A model generated the notes under the pieces. It did not search any database. It saw nothing but the letters and a program-made list of their open reading frames with translations, and was not told the DNA's origin. Shown piece by piece: positions 6,987 through 13,654 of a DNA stretch of 15,995 nt. Within the stretch, counting starts at the first letter, position 1. Each line of letters begins with the position of its first letter. The position numbers and the translations under genes were made by a program. This stretch comes from Baffinella frigidus (taxonomy: Eukaryota; Cryptophyceae; Cryptomonadales; Baffinellaceae), in NCBI GenBank assembly GCA_026770585.1, contig MU646384.1, forward strand, positions 181,510-197,504, in the 5' to 3' direction.

Positions 6987-7094
6987 GTAAGTCACTCTGC
7001 GTGACTTACCGCCGTAAGTCACTCCCGGTGACTCAACGCCGTAAGTCACTCCTGAAGACTTAACGCCGTAAGCCACCCTGCGTGACTTAATGCC
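6987..7094. repeat. Four 27-bp tandem hairpin units
   Basis: Units start at 6987, 7014, 7041 and 7068 with exact 27-bp spacing. Each is a small inverted repeat: unit 1 is GTAAGTCAC TCTGC GTGACTTAC, a 9-bp perfect stem, and the others are weaker. Because 27 is a multiple of three, the minus strand stays open and reads GIKSRRVAY, GVKSSGVTY, GVESPGVTY, GGKSRRVTY. Confidence 0.85.
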
Positions 7095-7185
7095 ACGCCT
7101 GGGACGCGTCGGCGTCATCCCGCGCGGTCGCGTGCCGAAGGCCAACCGAGGCCTCTGAGTCGTTCTCCCGCATCTCCTGCGCCTC
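7087..7185 (-). CDS. Exon, acidic/polar protein segment
   Basis: Starts after CTGACAG (AG 7187-7186), phase 0, and reads EAQEMRENDSEASVGLRHAT then ARDDADASQAWH and TAA at 7087, 33 codons including stop. Alternatively it ends at GCCTCG|GTTGGC (7147), giving a 39-nt exon. Nearly every third codon base is G or C. The acceptor is preceded by a pure CCCCAAA tract on the minus strand. Its start phase matches the exon at 8040-8136, so it may continue, or end, the long minus-strand gene. The TAA overlaps the last 27-bp hairpin unit. Confidence 0.6.
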   Translation of the reverse strand, partial: EAQEMRENDSEASVGLRHATARDDADASQAWH

Positions 7186-7190
7186 CTGTC

Positions 7191-7425
7191 AGGGGTTTGG
7201 GGTTTAGGGTTTGGGGTTTGGGGTTTGGGGTTTGGGGTTTGGGGTTTGGGGTTTGGGGTTTGGGGTGTGGGGTTTGAGGTTTGGGGTTTGGGGTTTGGGG
7301 TATAGGGTACAGGGTTCAGGCATTAGGTGTTTGGTGTTAAGGGTTACGGTTCAGGGTTTAGGATTTAGAGTTTAGGGTTTAGGGTTTGGAATTCAGGGTT
7401 CAGGGTTCAGGGCGTAGGGCAAGTA
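7191..7425. repeat. Telomere-like block dominated by TTTGGGG
   Basis: From about 7193 to 7300 the unit is almost purely TTTGGGG (over ten copies, with TGTGGGG and TTTGAGG exceptions). It then decays into TTTAGGG/TTCAGGG. The four-G runs could form G-quadruplexes on plus. On minus this is the C-rich tract upstream of the exon at 7087-7185. Confidence 0.9.
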
Positions 7426-7464
7426 AAGCGACGAGATGTGTTCGACGCAACCCGCAGTTGACTA

Positions 7465-7574
7465 CAGGGGTACCTCGCTCATAAGAAACCGCCCCCCCCT
7501 AGCTAGGGACCATACAGGAGGGCCATATGGTGGTCCTACGGGGGGGGCGTTTTCTCATGAGCGAGGTACCCCTG
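7465..7574. mobile_element. Palindromic MITE with TA flanks, family D
   Basis: 110 bp. The left arm begins CAGGGGTACCTCGCTCATAA and the right arm is its near-complement over about 35 bp, both running into poly-C/poly-G. The centre continues the foldback (GGGACCA..TGGTCC) to a CCATATGG tip. It is flanked by TA at 7463-7464 and 7575-7576, the target-site duplication expected of Tc1/mariner-type elements, whose ends often start CAG. No transposase is encoded. Single copy in this window. Confidence 0.85.
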
Positions 7575-7800
7575 TAGGCTGGTTGGATGCACGTCACATC
7601 AGGGTCCCCATCGGCCAATCGCGCGCCCCCCCCCCCCCTTTGCTACAATCAGTCACGGGTCCAGACAGGCAAGATCCGTGCGGGGGGGAACCCCGACCTC
7701 TCTTTGAGGGGCTGAATGCCGAGTTTCAGTGTCGAATCGGGAACGTCTCACGGCCCATACAATTTTGGACCACTCATCTCTACGCTTAGCGAAATGAAAT

Positions 7801-7871
7801 AGAAGCAGAAGAAGAAGAAGAAGAAGAAGAAAAAAGAGAGGAAGAGGAAGAAGACGAAGAAGAAGAAGCAG
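7801..7871. repeat. GAA-rich microsatellite
   Basis: Purine tract of GAA/GAG units. On the minus strand it is a long TTC pyrimidine tract just beyond family C copy 2, inside an intron of the minus gene, where it could act as a polypyrimidine tract. Confidence 0.9.
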
Positions 7872-7878
7872 GCACTCA

Positions 7879-8032
7879 CTTAACTCAGAAAACGAGTTCT
7901 AAAACTCGTTTTCTTAAGTTAATTCCCCTACAAATTCGTCAACTTATTCTTTACTCTCCGCATAACTTGACAAAACTGTAAGGGAATTGACTTAAGAAAA
8001 TGAGTTTTAGAACTCGTTTTTTCTGAGATAAG
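7879..8032. mobile_element. Inverted-repeat element family C, copy 2
   Basis: 154 bp. Ends are CTTAACTCAGAAAACGAGTT and, from the other side, CTTATCTCAGAAAAAACGAG. The arms pair over about 53 bp with few mismatches and contain the sub-palindrome ACGAGTTCTAAAACTCGT. The interior AAATTCGTCAACTTAT is shared with copy 1. On minus it starts five bases after the GT donor (8039-8038) of the exon at 8040-8136. Confidence 0.88.
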
Positions 8033-8039
8033 CACCGAC

Positions 8040-8136
8040 CTCTTTGCGCGCGAGAGGCGAGAGGCGGTGGCGGTGGACCAGCATCTTGGACTTGAGTGCC
8101 GCCTCGTCGAACGCCTTCGACTTCAACCCCTTGGTC
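8040..8136 (-). CDS. Exon, Lys-rich segment of long minus-strand gene
   Basis: 97 nt between CTGCAG|G (AG 8138-8137) and GAG|GTCGGT. After one base of a split codon it reads TKGLKSKAFDEAALKSKMLV and ends HRHRLSPLARKE. Only three of 32 third positions are A or T. The split codon matches the two leftover bases of the exon at 9367-9458 (CG + G = Arg), supporting direct splicing. Its first 28 bases, with the upstream acceptor, are repeated three times at 8240-8510. Product family unknown. Confidence 0.7.
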
Positions 8137-8650
8137 CTGCAGCGATTGATAAAACCATTAATGATATGGTATGCTACGCATGAAGCTGTTATGGTACGTT
8201 ACACATGACGCTGTTATTAGTGGAGGATGGCATCTAACCGAACGTTTTTGACTTCAACCCCTTGGTCCTGCCGCGATTGATAAAACTATTAGCGTACCCT
8301 CACGCTATTAGTGTTAATCATTACGCTATTAGTGTTACTCCTTACGCTGTTATTAGTGTGGAGGATGGCATCTAACCGAACGCCTTCGACTTCAACCCCT
8401 TGGTCCTGCCGCGATTGATGAAACTATTAATGGTATGTTACGCATGACGCTGTTATTAGGTGGAGGATGACATCTAACCGAACGCCTTCGACTTCAACCC
8501 CTTGGTCCTGCCGCGCCCCCTTCAAGCTATTAGTGTCCCCTCACGCTATTAGTGTTAATCATTACGCTATTAGTGTTACTCACAAAGCTATAGTAGTGTA
8601 AGTATTAGTGTTACTCATAACGCTATTAGTATTAGTGTAAGTGGAGTATG
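8109..8650. repeat. Degenerate tandem array carrying copies of an exon start
   Basis: GAACGCCTTCGACTTCAACC-type blocks begin at 8109, 8240, 8378 and 8480 (spacings 131, 138 and 102), each followed by CCTTGGTCCTGC and the first three also by GCGATTGAT. The 8109 copy is the true start of the exon at 8040-8136. The others match it until TTCG and then switch to GGTTAGATGCCATCCTCCA. Between them are shorter repeats of ACGCTATTAGTGTTA. On minus each block is intron 3' end plus a truncated exon start. Confidence 0.8.
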
Positions 8651-9270
8651 GCGTCTGACCCCCCAAACTGTTAGGACTCTTGAACGTATTTCCAAGACTA
8701 AGGGTGGATGCCCGTATTCCGGTATCTACCCAATTCCGGCATTCCGTAACACCCTCTGTATTGCCGACCGGACCACCCTCCAGTTAACCGGAATGATAGG
8801 TTGATGCCGGAATTAGGGCCTCGACCCGCACGTGCATTTCACGTACACGTTGAGTTTTCGAGGAGGATCCGATCACGCCGCAAGTTTCAGGGGGGGGCAG
8901 CTGCGGCCCACACAGCCATTACCAAACGGCTCGAGTACCCCGCAAAAGCTCAAACGATTTCAAGGGCCCAAAGGGCAACTTATAGCTCTGCCCATCAAAT
9001 TTGGGTGCGTCATAAAATACATTTAGACGTCTAAATGTATTCAACTTGTACTGGAACCCCTGCCATAAAACCAGCAACGCCGTGCCCTGATTTACTCGGA
9101 CAGCGCTAGCAGTTTGCGGCGTTCACGAGGCCCTTTCGAGATGCAAATCTCACATCTTTCCTTGCTTGATAAGAATCCTCCGTCGCGGGTGTAGGGATGA
9201 GCCATGCCCAAATTCACTCGGACAGCGCTAGCGACGTGCTGGTCGAGCAGCCCAAAACGGCTCCAACGAT
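8651..9270. other. Unique intronic/intergenic sequence with small inverted repeats
   Basis: No secure gene; the open frames at 8801-9034 lack coding bias. Visible structures are AATTCCGGCAT in inverted copies (about 8731 and 8801), the 26-bp palindrome at 9016-9041, and ACTCGGACAGCGCTAGC repeated at about 9094 and 9215. In the long minus-gene model this lies in the intron between exons 9367-9458 and 8040-8136. Confidence 0.5.
9016..9041. repeat. Perfect 26-bp palindrome
   Basis: The half-site AATACATTTAGAC is followed directly by its complement, with no loop and GACGTC at the centre. It could be a protein-binding site or a foldback remnant. Confidence 0.9.
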
Positions 9271-9277
9271 GTCCAGG

Positions 9278-9362
9278 GATCAAAGGGCACAACCGGCAAC
9301 TTCCCGGAGATGAAAGGGCACACAGGGCAACTTCCCAGAGATCAAAGGGCTCAAAGGGCAAC
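9278..9362. repeat. 31-bp tandem repeat, three units
   Basis: Units start at 9278, 9309 and 9340 (GATCAAAGGGCACA, GATGAAAGGGCACA, GATCAAAGGGCTCA) with exact 31-bp spacing; the third is partial. A diverged relative (TTCAAGGGCCCAAAGGGCAAC) lies at about 8959. On minus the array immediately follows the donor of the exon at 9367-9458. Confidence 0.85.
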
Positions 9363-9366
9363 GGAC

Positions 9367-9458
9367 CGGTCGACGTGCTGGTCGTCCTGGGCGGACTTGA
9401 GAAGCTCCATGGCTTTGTTACCCAGGTGCCCCGCCGGCCGTTGCACCCCCTTGTCCAC
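9367..9458 (-). CDS. Exon, helical segment of long minus-strand gene
   Basis: 92 nt between GGATAAAG|GTG (AG 9460-9459) and GACCG|GTCCGT (GT 9366-9365). It reads VDKGVQRPAGHLGNKAMELL and then KSAQDDQHVD plus two bases. It starts at phase 0 and ends at phase 2, matching the exon at 8040-8136. Its acceptor lies only two bases from the end of family B copy 2. A partial relative encoding QPAGHLG lies at 9703-9760. No family recognised. Confidence 0.65.
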
Positions 9459-9462
9459 CTTT

Positions 9463-9612
9463 ATCCGGGAACATGTTTAATTTCAAAGAAAATGCCCCAG
9501 CAAACCGGATTCTGCCCCTATTTAAATTTACTTAGGGCCCGAATTAACCTTCGGCCAACTCCTTTGAACAAATAGGGATCCATTTTATTTTAAATTAAAC
9601 ATGTCCCCGGAT
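9463..9612. mobile_element. Inverted-repeat element family B, copy 2 (introner-like)
   Basis: 150 bp, ends ATCCGGGAACATGTTTAATT and near-complement. It is clearly the same family as 1312-1462 by end-to-end similarity. On minus its right end is immediately followed by AAAG and the exon at 9367-9458, so it supplies most of that intron's 3' end. A GTATGT donor candidate lies six bases outside the other end (9620-9619), but the upstream exon is not secure because its reading phase does not fit. Confidence 0.85.
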
Positions 9613-9619
9613 TAACATA

Positions 9620-10070
9620 CAGTCCGGTGTGCGCGTCAGCGTCCAGGACATCTAAATCTTTCAATGGTGTAGGAAATCTAGCCGCTAAAATGCTTCAGGA
9701 AATCTACCCGAGGTGTCCCGCCGGCTGCCGCGTCTGCGCGTCAGCCTTCGTGAGACGTCTCACAACCATGTCTAAAAACAAGGAGACGTGGCTGGCATGA
9801 TTATCGCAAATGCGGCGTCATCGCGTGGTTGGGCGAGGACGCCCAGGCACACTGATCAAACAATAATCATTTCTCAGGCCGCACCGCGTTCTCCACCTGC
9901 TTTCCCGGATTTTAGGGGCTAGAATTCCTCAACCCTTTTAGGGGTTAGATTTCATGAGGCCTAGATTTCCTGGTGCCGGAGTGTGCGCGTCAGCGTGAGG
10001 GACATCTCAACCCGCAAAGGGTTTAGGCAATCTAGCCCCTAAAAGGCTTCAGGAAACCCAACCCCTGAAA
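9620..10070. repeat. Duplicated segment pair with TGCGCGTCAGCGT
   Basis: 9624-9700 and 9978-10062 share TGTGCGCGTCAGCGT..GGACATCT.AA, AATCTAGCC.CTAAAA and GCTTCAGGAAA over about 80 bases, roughly 355 bp apart. A third, shorter relative (TGCGCGTCAGCCT..GAGACGTCT) is at 9733-9757. On minus the blocks look like truncated exon pieces (LTLTRT, LTKADAQT). No intact gene here. Confidence 0.65.
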
Positions 10071-10198
10071 GAGGTTGGGAGATCTGGCCCCCAAAATCCG
10101 GGAAACGCGTCAAAATGCTTGGCTGTGGGGGGATGAAACAAAGGTTGGCGTTGAAAAAAAGGTTGGATACAAAGGCTGGAAAAGAGGTTGGGGCGTAC

Positions 10199-10285
10199 CT
10201 TTGGGAGGTACCCGCCCCAAGTGTCCTGCTTGTAGTGCTTGGAAGTCTTCGGCAGGAAGTTCTCGTGAAGCATTTTCGCCGCCGC
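10199..10285 (-). CDS. Exon of long minus-strand gene, complete copy
   Basis: 87 nt, 29 codons, phase 0-0, between AAACAG|GCG (AG 10287-10286) and AAG|GTACGC (GT 10198-10197). It reads AAAKMLHENFLPKTSKHYKQ and ends DTWGGYLPK. The acceptor's upstream side on minus is pure heptamer repeat, so the repeat is intronic. The first 45 bases recur at 10560-10605. Third positions are mostly G/C. No family recognised; the WGG motif recalls NNWGGF in the gene's second exon, which may be coincidence. Confidence 0.7.
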
Positions 10286-10289
10286 CTGT

Positions 10290-10556
10290 TTTGGGGTTTA
10301 ACGTTTTGGGTTTAGAGTTGGGGTTTAGGGTTTAGGGTTTGGGGTTTAGGGTTTAGGGTTTAGGGTTTAGGGTTTAGGGTTTAGGGTTTAGGGTTTAGGG
10401 TTTAGGGTTTAGGGTCTAGGGTTTAGGGTTGAGGTTTAGGTTTGGGGTTTAGGGTATAGGGTTTAGGGTTTAGGGTTTGTGGTTTGGGGTTTGGGGTTTG
10501 GGTTTAGGGTTTGAGGTTTGGGGTTCAGGGTTCAGGGGTCTGGGTTGAGGGTTCAG
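10290..10556. repeat. Telomere-like block, longest perfect TTTAGGG run
   Basis: About 10346-10414 is an uninterrupted series of roughly ten TTTAGGG units, the cleanest in the window, grading into TTTGGGG and TTCAGGG variants. It lies between the complete and truncated exon copies. Confidence 0.92.
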
Positions 10557-10559
10557 GGT

Positions 10560-10605
10560 TGGAAGTCTTCGGCAGAAAGTTCCCGTGCAGCATCTTCGCC
10601 GCCGC
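10560..10605 (-). pseudogene. Truncated duplicate of the exon at 10199-10285
   Basis: After GGCAG (AG 10607-10606) it reads AAAKMLHGNFLPKTS and then breaks into heptamer repeat at the Lys-His-Tyr position of the complete exon. It differs by one replacement (Glu to Gly) and two silent changes. The 3' splice site is kept; no donor follows. Likely a partial exon duplication. Confidence 0.75.
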
Positions 10606-10624
10606 CTGCCGCGAGGATGTGCGG

Positions 10625-11095
10625 TTGGGGTTTAGGGTTTGGGGTTTGGAGTTTAGGGTTGAGGGTTTGGGGTTGGGGTTTGAGTTTGGGGTTTAGGATT
10701 TAGGGTTTAGGGGTTAGGGTTTCGGGTAAAGGGTTCAGGGTTCAGGGTTCAGGCTTCATGGGTCTGGGTTTAGGGTTCTGGGTTAAGCGTTTTGAGTTTT
10801 GAGTTTCCAGTTTTGGATTTTGAGTTTAGGGTGCAGGGTGTAGGGTGTAGGGTAGGGTGTAGGGTGTAGGGTTTAGGGTTTAGGGTTTAGGGTTGAGGAT
10901 TTCGGGTTGAGGGTTTAGGGTTTAGGGGGTTTGGGGTGTAGGGTTGAGGATTTAGGGTTTAGGGTTTGGTGTTTAGGGTTTAGGGTTTAGGGTTTAGGGT
11001 TTAGGGTTTAGGGTTTAGGGTTTAGGGTTCAGTTTGAGGGTTCAGGGTTCTGGGTTTAGGGGTGAGGGGTTTGGTGATTGGGTTCTGGGTTTTGA
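10625..11095. repeat. Telomere-like block, mixed variants
   Basis: TTTAGGG, TTCAGGG, TGTAGGG and TTTGGGG units, G-rich on plus. Perfect TTTAGGG runs at about 10970-11028 and a TGTAGGG patch at 10838-10870. Confidence 0.9.
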
Positions 11096-11100
11096 GTTTT

Positions 11101-11379
11101 TTTTGGTTTGTTGAAAGCTGGGGCCCCTGGAGCCTCTTCCATGGTCCACGAAATGATTCTCGCACTTGTCCGCGAGACCTCCAAGCTGGATGGGGTCCTG
11201 AATGGAGGGTGCCCGCGGCCGATGCTGCAGCCTTGATCGCCTGACTACCCCTGGCGAGCGACTGTTGCCTATCTCTCCAGAATCTCATGGTACCAACCTG
11301 CCCGGTTCAGTCATCGTCCGCGAACACACCCTCCCTCCCTCCAACTTCCGATTTCTGCCGAGACGTGTAAGGCCCAGAC
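11101..11379. other. GC-rich island, coding strand unresolved
   Basis: Both strands have short plausible readings: plus from ATG 11141 (MVHEMILALVRETSKLDG) and minus around GGLADKCENHFVDHGRGS. Neither has decisive splice sites, so no exon is called. Confidence 0.4.
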
Positions 11380-11571
11380 CTGCGCAGGCTCCGCGATCGC
11401 AGCGGGGGGCGCGACGGCGGGGGCAGTCGCAGCCGAGACCACGTGCCTCTTCGCGAAGGGGGTCGTCATGATCGTCGGGAGCGTCGCCTCGCGATGCGCC
11501 GCGTGCGCCGCACGTGCCGCGTGTGCCGCAGGCTTGGGCTGGGCCAGGGCCGCCGCCTTAGCCGCCGCAGC
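11380..11571 (-). CDS. Exon, Ala/His-rich segment of long minus-strand gene
   Basis: 192 nt, 64 codons, phase 0-0, between a C-rich tract ending ACGCAG|GCT (AG 11573-11572) and GCGCAG|GTCTGG (GT 11379-11378). It begins AAAAKAAALAQPKPAAHAAR and has TLPTIMTTPFAKRHVVS in the middle, then a Pro/Ala run. Strong G/C at third positions. Low complexity hides any family. It resembles in style the Ala-rich centre of the plus-strand protein at 14627-15304. Confidence 0.62.
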
Positions 11572-11614
11572 CTGCGTGTTGGGTGGGTGGGGGGGGTGTT
11601 GAGGGGTGTGGGAC

Positions 11615-11677
11615 GCAGCGCGAGAAACAATCGAGCAGCGCCGCAACGCCTTTGCCAAGGTCGACGGAAACCACCAT
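11615..11677 (-). CDS. Possible short upstream exon
   Basis: ATG at 11677 reads MVVSVDLGKGVAALLDCFSR plus Cys, 21 codons, ending TGC|GTCCCA. A 43-nt C-rich intron would join it in phase 0 to the exon at 11380-11571. No acceptor precedes the ATG, so it would be an alternative first exon or a chance reading. Confidence 0.35.
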
Positions 11678-11830
11678 GGTGCCGCCCGTCCCACGGGTGT
11701 AAGGGGGACTCGCGGGTTGTAGGGTGGGACTATCGTGACCACGCAGAGCCATAGGGTGGAGTACACCCTACCGAATTCTGAAAACCCAATCCCCGGCGGA
11801 AAGGCAAGGTAATGCCCTCAAATGACGCAA

Positions 11831-11859
11831 AACGTGGTCCTCAAATGGAGGACCACGTT
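11831..11859. repeat. Perfect 12-bp-stem hairpin
   Basis: AACGTGGTCCTC, loop AAATG, GAGGACCACGTT. No poly-T follows. It is intronic in the long minus-gene model. A second, shorter hairpin (AACGCCA AATTC... TGGCGTT type) lies at about 12011-12030. Confidence 0.85.
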
Positions 11860-12114
11860 ACACGATCCCAGCGCGCTGCGAATCCAAATGGTATATAAAA
11901 AAAAATCAAACGCTTCCGATTTGAAGGCTCACTTAGACGAATGGGGGCGGCAGGTAGCGCGGAGCGTGGGTCGTGAAACGCCAGACTGCTGGAGGAGGTA
12001 GCTTCTTTTGGGAACGCCAATTCTGGCGTTTAAACTAAGCCAAAAGTAAACAGTTTGCGTTGTACGTTTGGCGACGACTTGCGAGAATGTGGCGTGGTGG
12101 GTTGGGGAGGGCAC

Positions 12115-12177
12115 CGCGGCCTTCTTGGCCTCGCTCGCCTCGATGATCTTGTCGTCCGTGTCCTCATCGCTCACCGC
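12115..12177 (-). CDS. Exon, acidic helical segment of long minus-strand gene
   Basis: 63 nt, 21 codons, phase 0-0: AVSDEDTDDKIIEASEAKKA plus Ala. It lies between GGTGCAG|GCG (AG 12179-12178) and GCG|GTGCCC (GT 12114-12113). The acceptor follows a CCCCAAA tract on minus. Third positions are almost all G/C. No family recognised. Confidence 0.65.
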
Positions 12178-12186
12178 CTGCACCCC

Positions 12187-12415
12187 GCGGTTTGGGGTTT
12201 GGGGTTTGGGGTTTGGAGCTGGAGGCTTATTGTGTTGTCTTTGAGATTCATGTTTTAGGTTTTTGGATTTGGGTTTTGCGGTTTGGGGTTTAGGGTTTAG
12301 GGTGTAGGGTTTAGGGTTTGGGGTTTTGGGTTTAGGGTTTTGGGTTTAGGGTTTAGGGTTTAGGGTTTAGGGTTTAGGGTTAGGGTTTAGGGTTTAGGGT
12401 TTGGGGTTTAGAGCC
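12187..12415. repeat. Telomere-like block
   Basis: A TTTGGGG run (12190-12216), a short unique insert, then TTTAGGG units with a perfect run at about 12346-12405. Intronic in the long minus-gene model. Confidence 0.9.
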
Positions 12416-12641
12416 AAGGATGCGCACAGCACCGAATGTATCTGAAGCCGACTATCCGAGTGGGAGGTCGCATGCCGCAGTGTGCAATCTAGACTAGACG
12501 TCTGGGTTGCAATCCAGGCTGGAGGTGTGTTTGCGTTCTAGACTGGATGTCTGGAGGCGTGCCGACGCGGCACCACACCGATGCGCGTCCTTGCCTCGAA
12601 ACACCCAATCAGGGCGCATCATGCGAGCACTGCGCATTTGC
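12416..12641. other. Unique spacer with CTAGACTGGATGTCTGG repeats
   Basis: Three degenerate copies of CTAGACT(A/G)GA(C/T)GTCTGG-type sequence between about 12490 and 12560, spaced about 26 and 23 bases. No gene called; the short plus frames are not convincing. Confidence 0.5.
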
Positions 12642-12824
12642 GATAATCACGTTACACAAATCGTGTTCAACCCTGCAGCTCCAATTGACGGTGCGGCGAT
12701 CGGATAATGCTGCTACACAAATCGCGTTGAACCATACAGCGTGAATTGATGGTGAGACGGTCGGATCTTCGTGTTTCAAAAATCGTGTTCAAATCTAATG
12801 GTCAAATTGTTGGTGAGAGGGTGG
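12642..12824. repeat. 61-bp tandem repeat, three units
   Basis: Units start at 12642, 12703 and 12764 with exact 61-bp spacing (GATAATCACGTTACACAAAT, GATAATGCTGCTACACAAAT, GATCTTCGTGTTTCAAAAAT). Each contains (A/T)ATCG(T/C)GTT.AA and AATTG(A/T)(C/T)GGTG. The array ends at the GT donor side of the exon at 12833-12886. Confidence 0.88.
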
Positions 12825-12832
12825 GACATCAC

Positions 12833-12886
12833 CTTGGCGTTCTCGCTCTTCACCTCAGCCTCCGCAATGTGCAGCAGGTTCATGTC
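12833..12886 (-). CDS. Exon, helical segment of long minus-strand gene
   Basis: 54 nt, 18 codons, phase 0-0: DMNLLHIAEAEVKSENAK, between GATGCAG|GAC (AG 12888-12887) and AAG|GTGATG (GT 12832-12831). The alternation of hydrophobic and charged residues suggests a coiled-coil helix. Its first 20 or so bases recur upstream at 12903-12920, 13011-13032 and 13191-13216. Confidence 0.68.
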
Positions 12887-12902
12887 CTGCATCACACAGG
12901 AG

Positions 12903-13216
12903 GGTCATGTCGTGCATCTCTCAAAAATTAATTTTATCAAAATAATTAAGAGCAAAACCTCTTTTCTGATTTTTTTTATCGATTAATAAGAATAATATCG
13001 TGTTAGGGGATGTGCAGCAGGGTCATGTCCTCACGGTGTGAGGGGTCAGGCGTTGCTCTTCTGTGATGCCAGATTTCTGTTTTATGTGGTACTCCACCCG
13101 AGAAAGGAAAAATCGCTTCACAAAATCGGACCGGTGGCGATCGTAGCAGGTAAATCCTCAGATACGGTGTCATGGGATGGGCTTTTGTGAGGTGCAGCAG
13201 CTTCGTGTCCTGCATC
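12903..13216. repeat. Three degenerate copies of an exon start
   Basis: On minus, 12903-12920, 13011-13032 and 13191-13216 carry GACATGACCCTCCTGTG, GAGGACATGACCCTGCTGCAC and CAGGACACGAAGCTGCTGC, all resembling the first bases of the exon at 12833-12886. The first is directly upstream of that exon. The right-most keeps a full TGATGCAG acceptor. Between them is an AT-rich stretch (12920-13003). Confidence 0.65.
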
Positions 13217-13217
13217 A

Positions 13218-13654
13218 AGGTCCTAGCCACACATCGACCTTTGAAGGGATGCCGAATAGTCCCTAAGCGATAAGATCTAGGACCCTACGGTAGGCAATGC
13301 GTAGGAACATAGGGGGGGTTTCTACGGATTAGGTGACGAAAACTTGGGCTCTGAGAGCCCGAAAATCCCTTCGTAGCCCGCTGTTTGGATAGGCAAGTTG
13401 GGCGCCAGGAAAAATGTGTTCCAGGTCAACCGTCCTGTGACTCTCCCTGCGCATACCCCACGAGCTGAGAATTCTCGAAGGGGACGGAGTGCTCCGGTTC
13501 TGATGGCGCCCCGCCTCTGCCTCTGTGCTCTCCACCCTACTAATCTGGACCCTGCGCCTCGACTCTGTGCCGATCCCCCCCACCTCTGCATCCTACGACC
13601 TGCTCCCTGTCATCAACGGGGGGGAGCATGCGGTCCCGAATGCAGCAAGCGCAC
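13218..13654. other. Island with possible family A remnant; coding unresolved
   Basis: At 13275-13305 TAGGACCCTACGGTAGGCAATGCG resembles the interior of family A copy 2 in blocks. The segment 13398-13620 is GC-rich and open on both strands (for example plus LRLDSVPIPPTSASYDLLPV), but no splice pair or codon bias decides between them. It would be intron 4 of the minus gene. Confidence 0.4.

Noticed and set aside
6987-7094. CRISPR-like array
   Set aside because: The units are contiguous with no unique spacers, and the context is eukaryotic.
7795-7975. Glu-rich coding exon through the GAA tract
   Set aside because: The open frame is made by a microsatellite running into a family C element; the element's copies do not conserve a protein beyond their DNA similarity.
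11141-11230. Short plus-strand gene starting MVHEMILALVRE
   Set aside because: A minus reading of equal quality overlaps it and no splice sites decide.
12040-12056. Relic of the dinoflagellate spliced leader (TTTTGGCT on minus)
   Set aside because: Only eight bases match and the following CAAG is missing, so it is not usable as evidence.
13398-13620. Plus-strand exon with LRLDSVPIPPTSASYDLLPV
   Set aside because: It reads well, but the opposite strand is equally open and no donor/acceptor pair or family match supports either; left unresolved.
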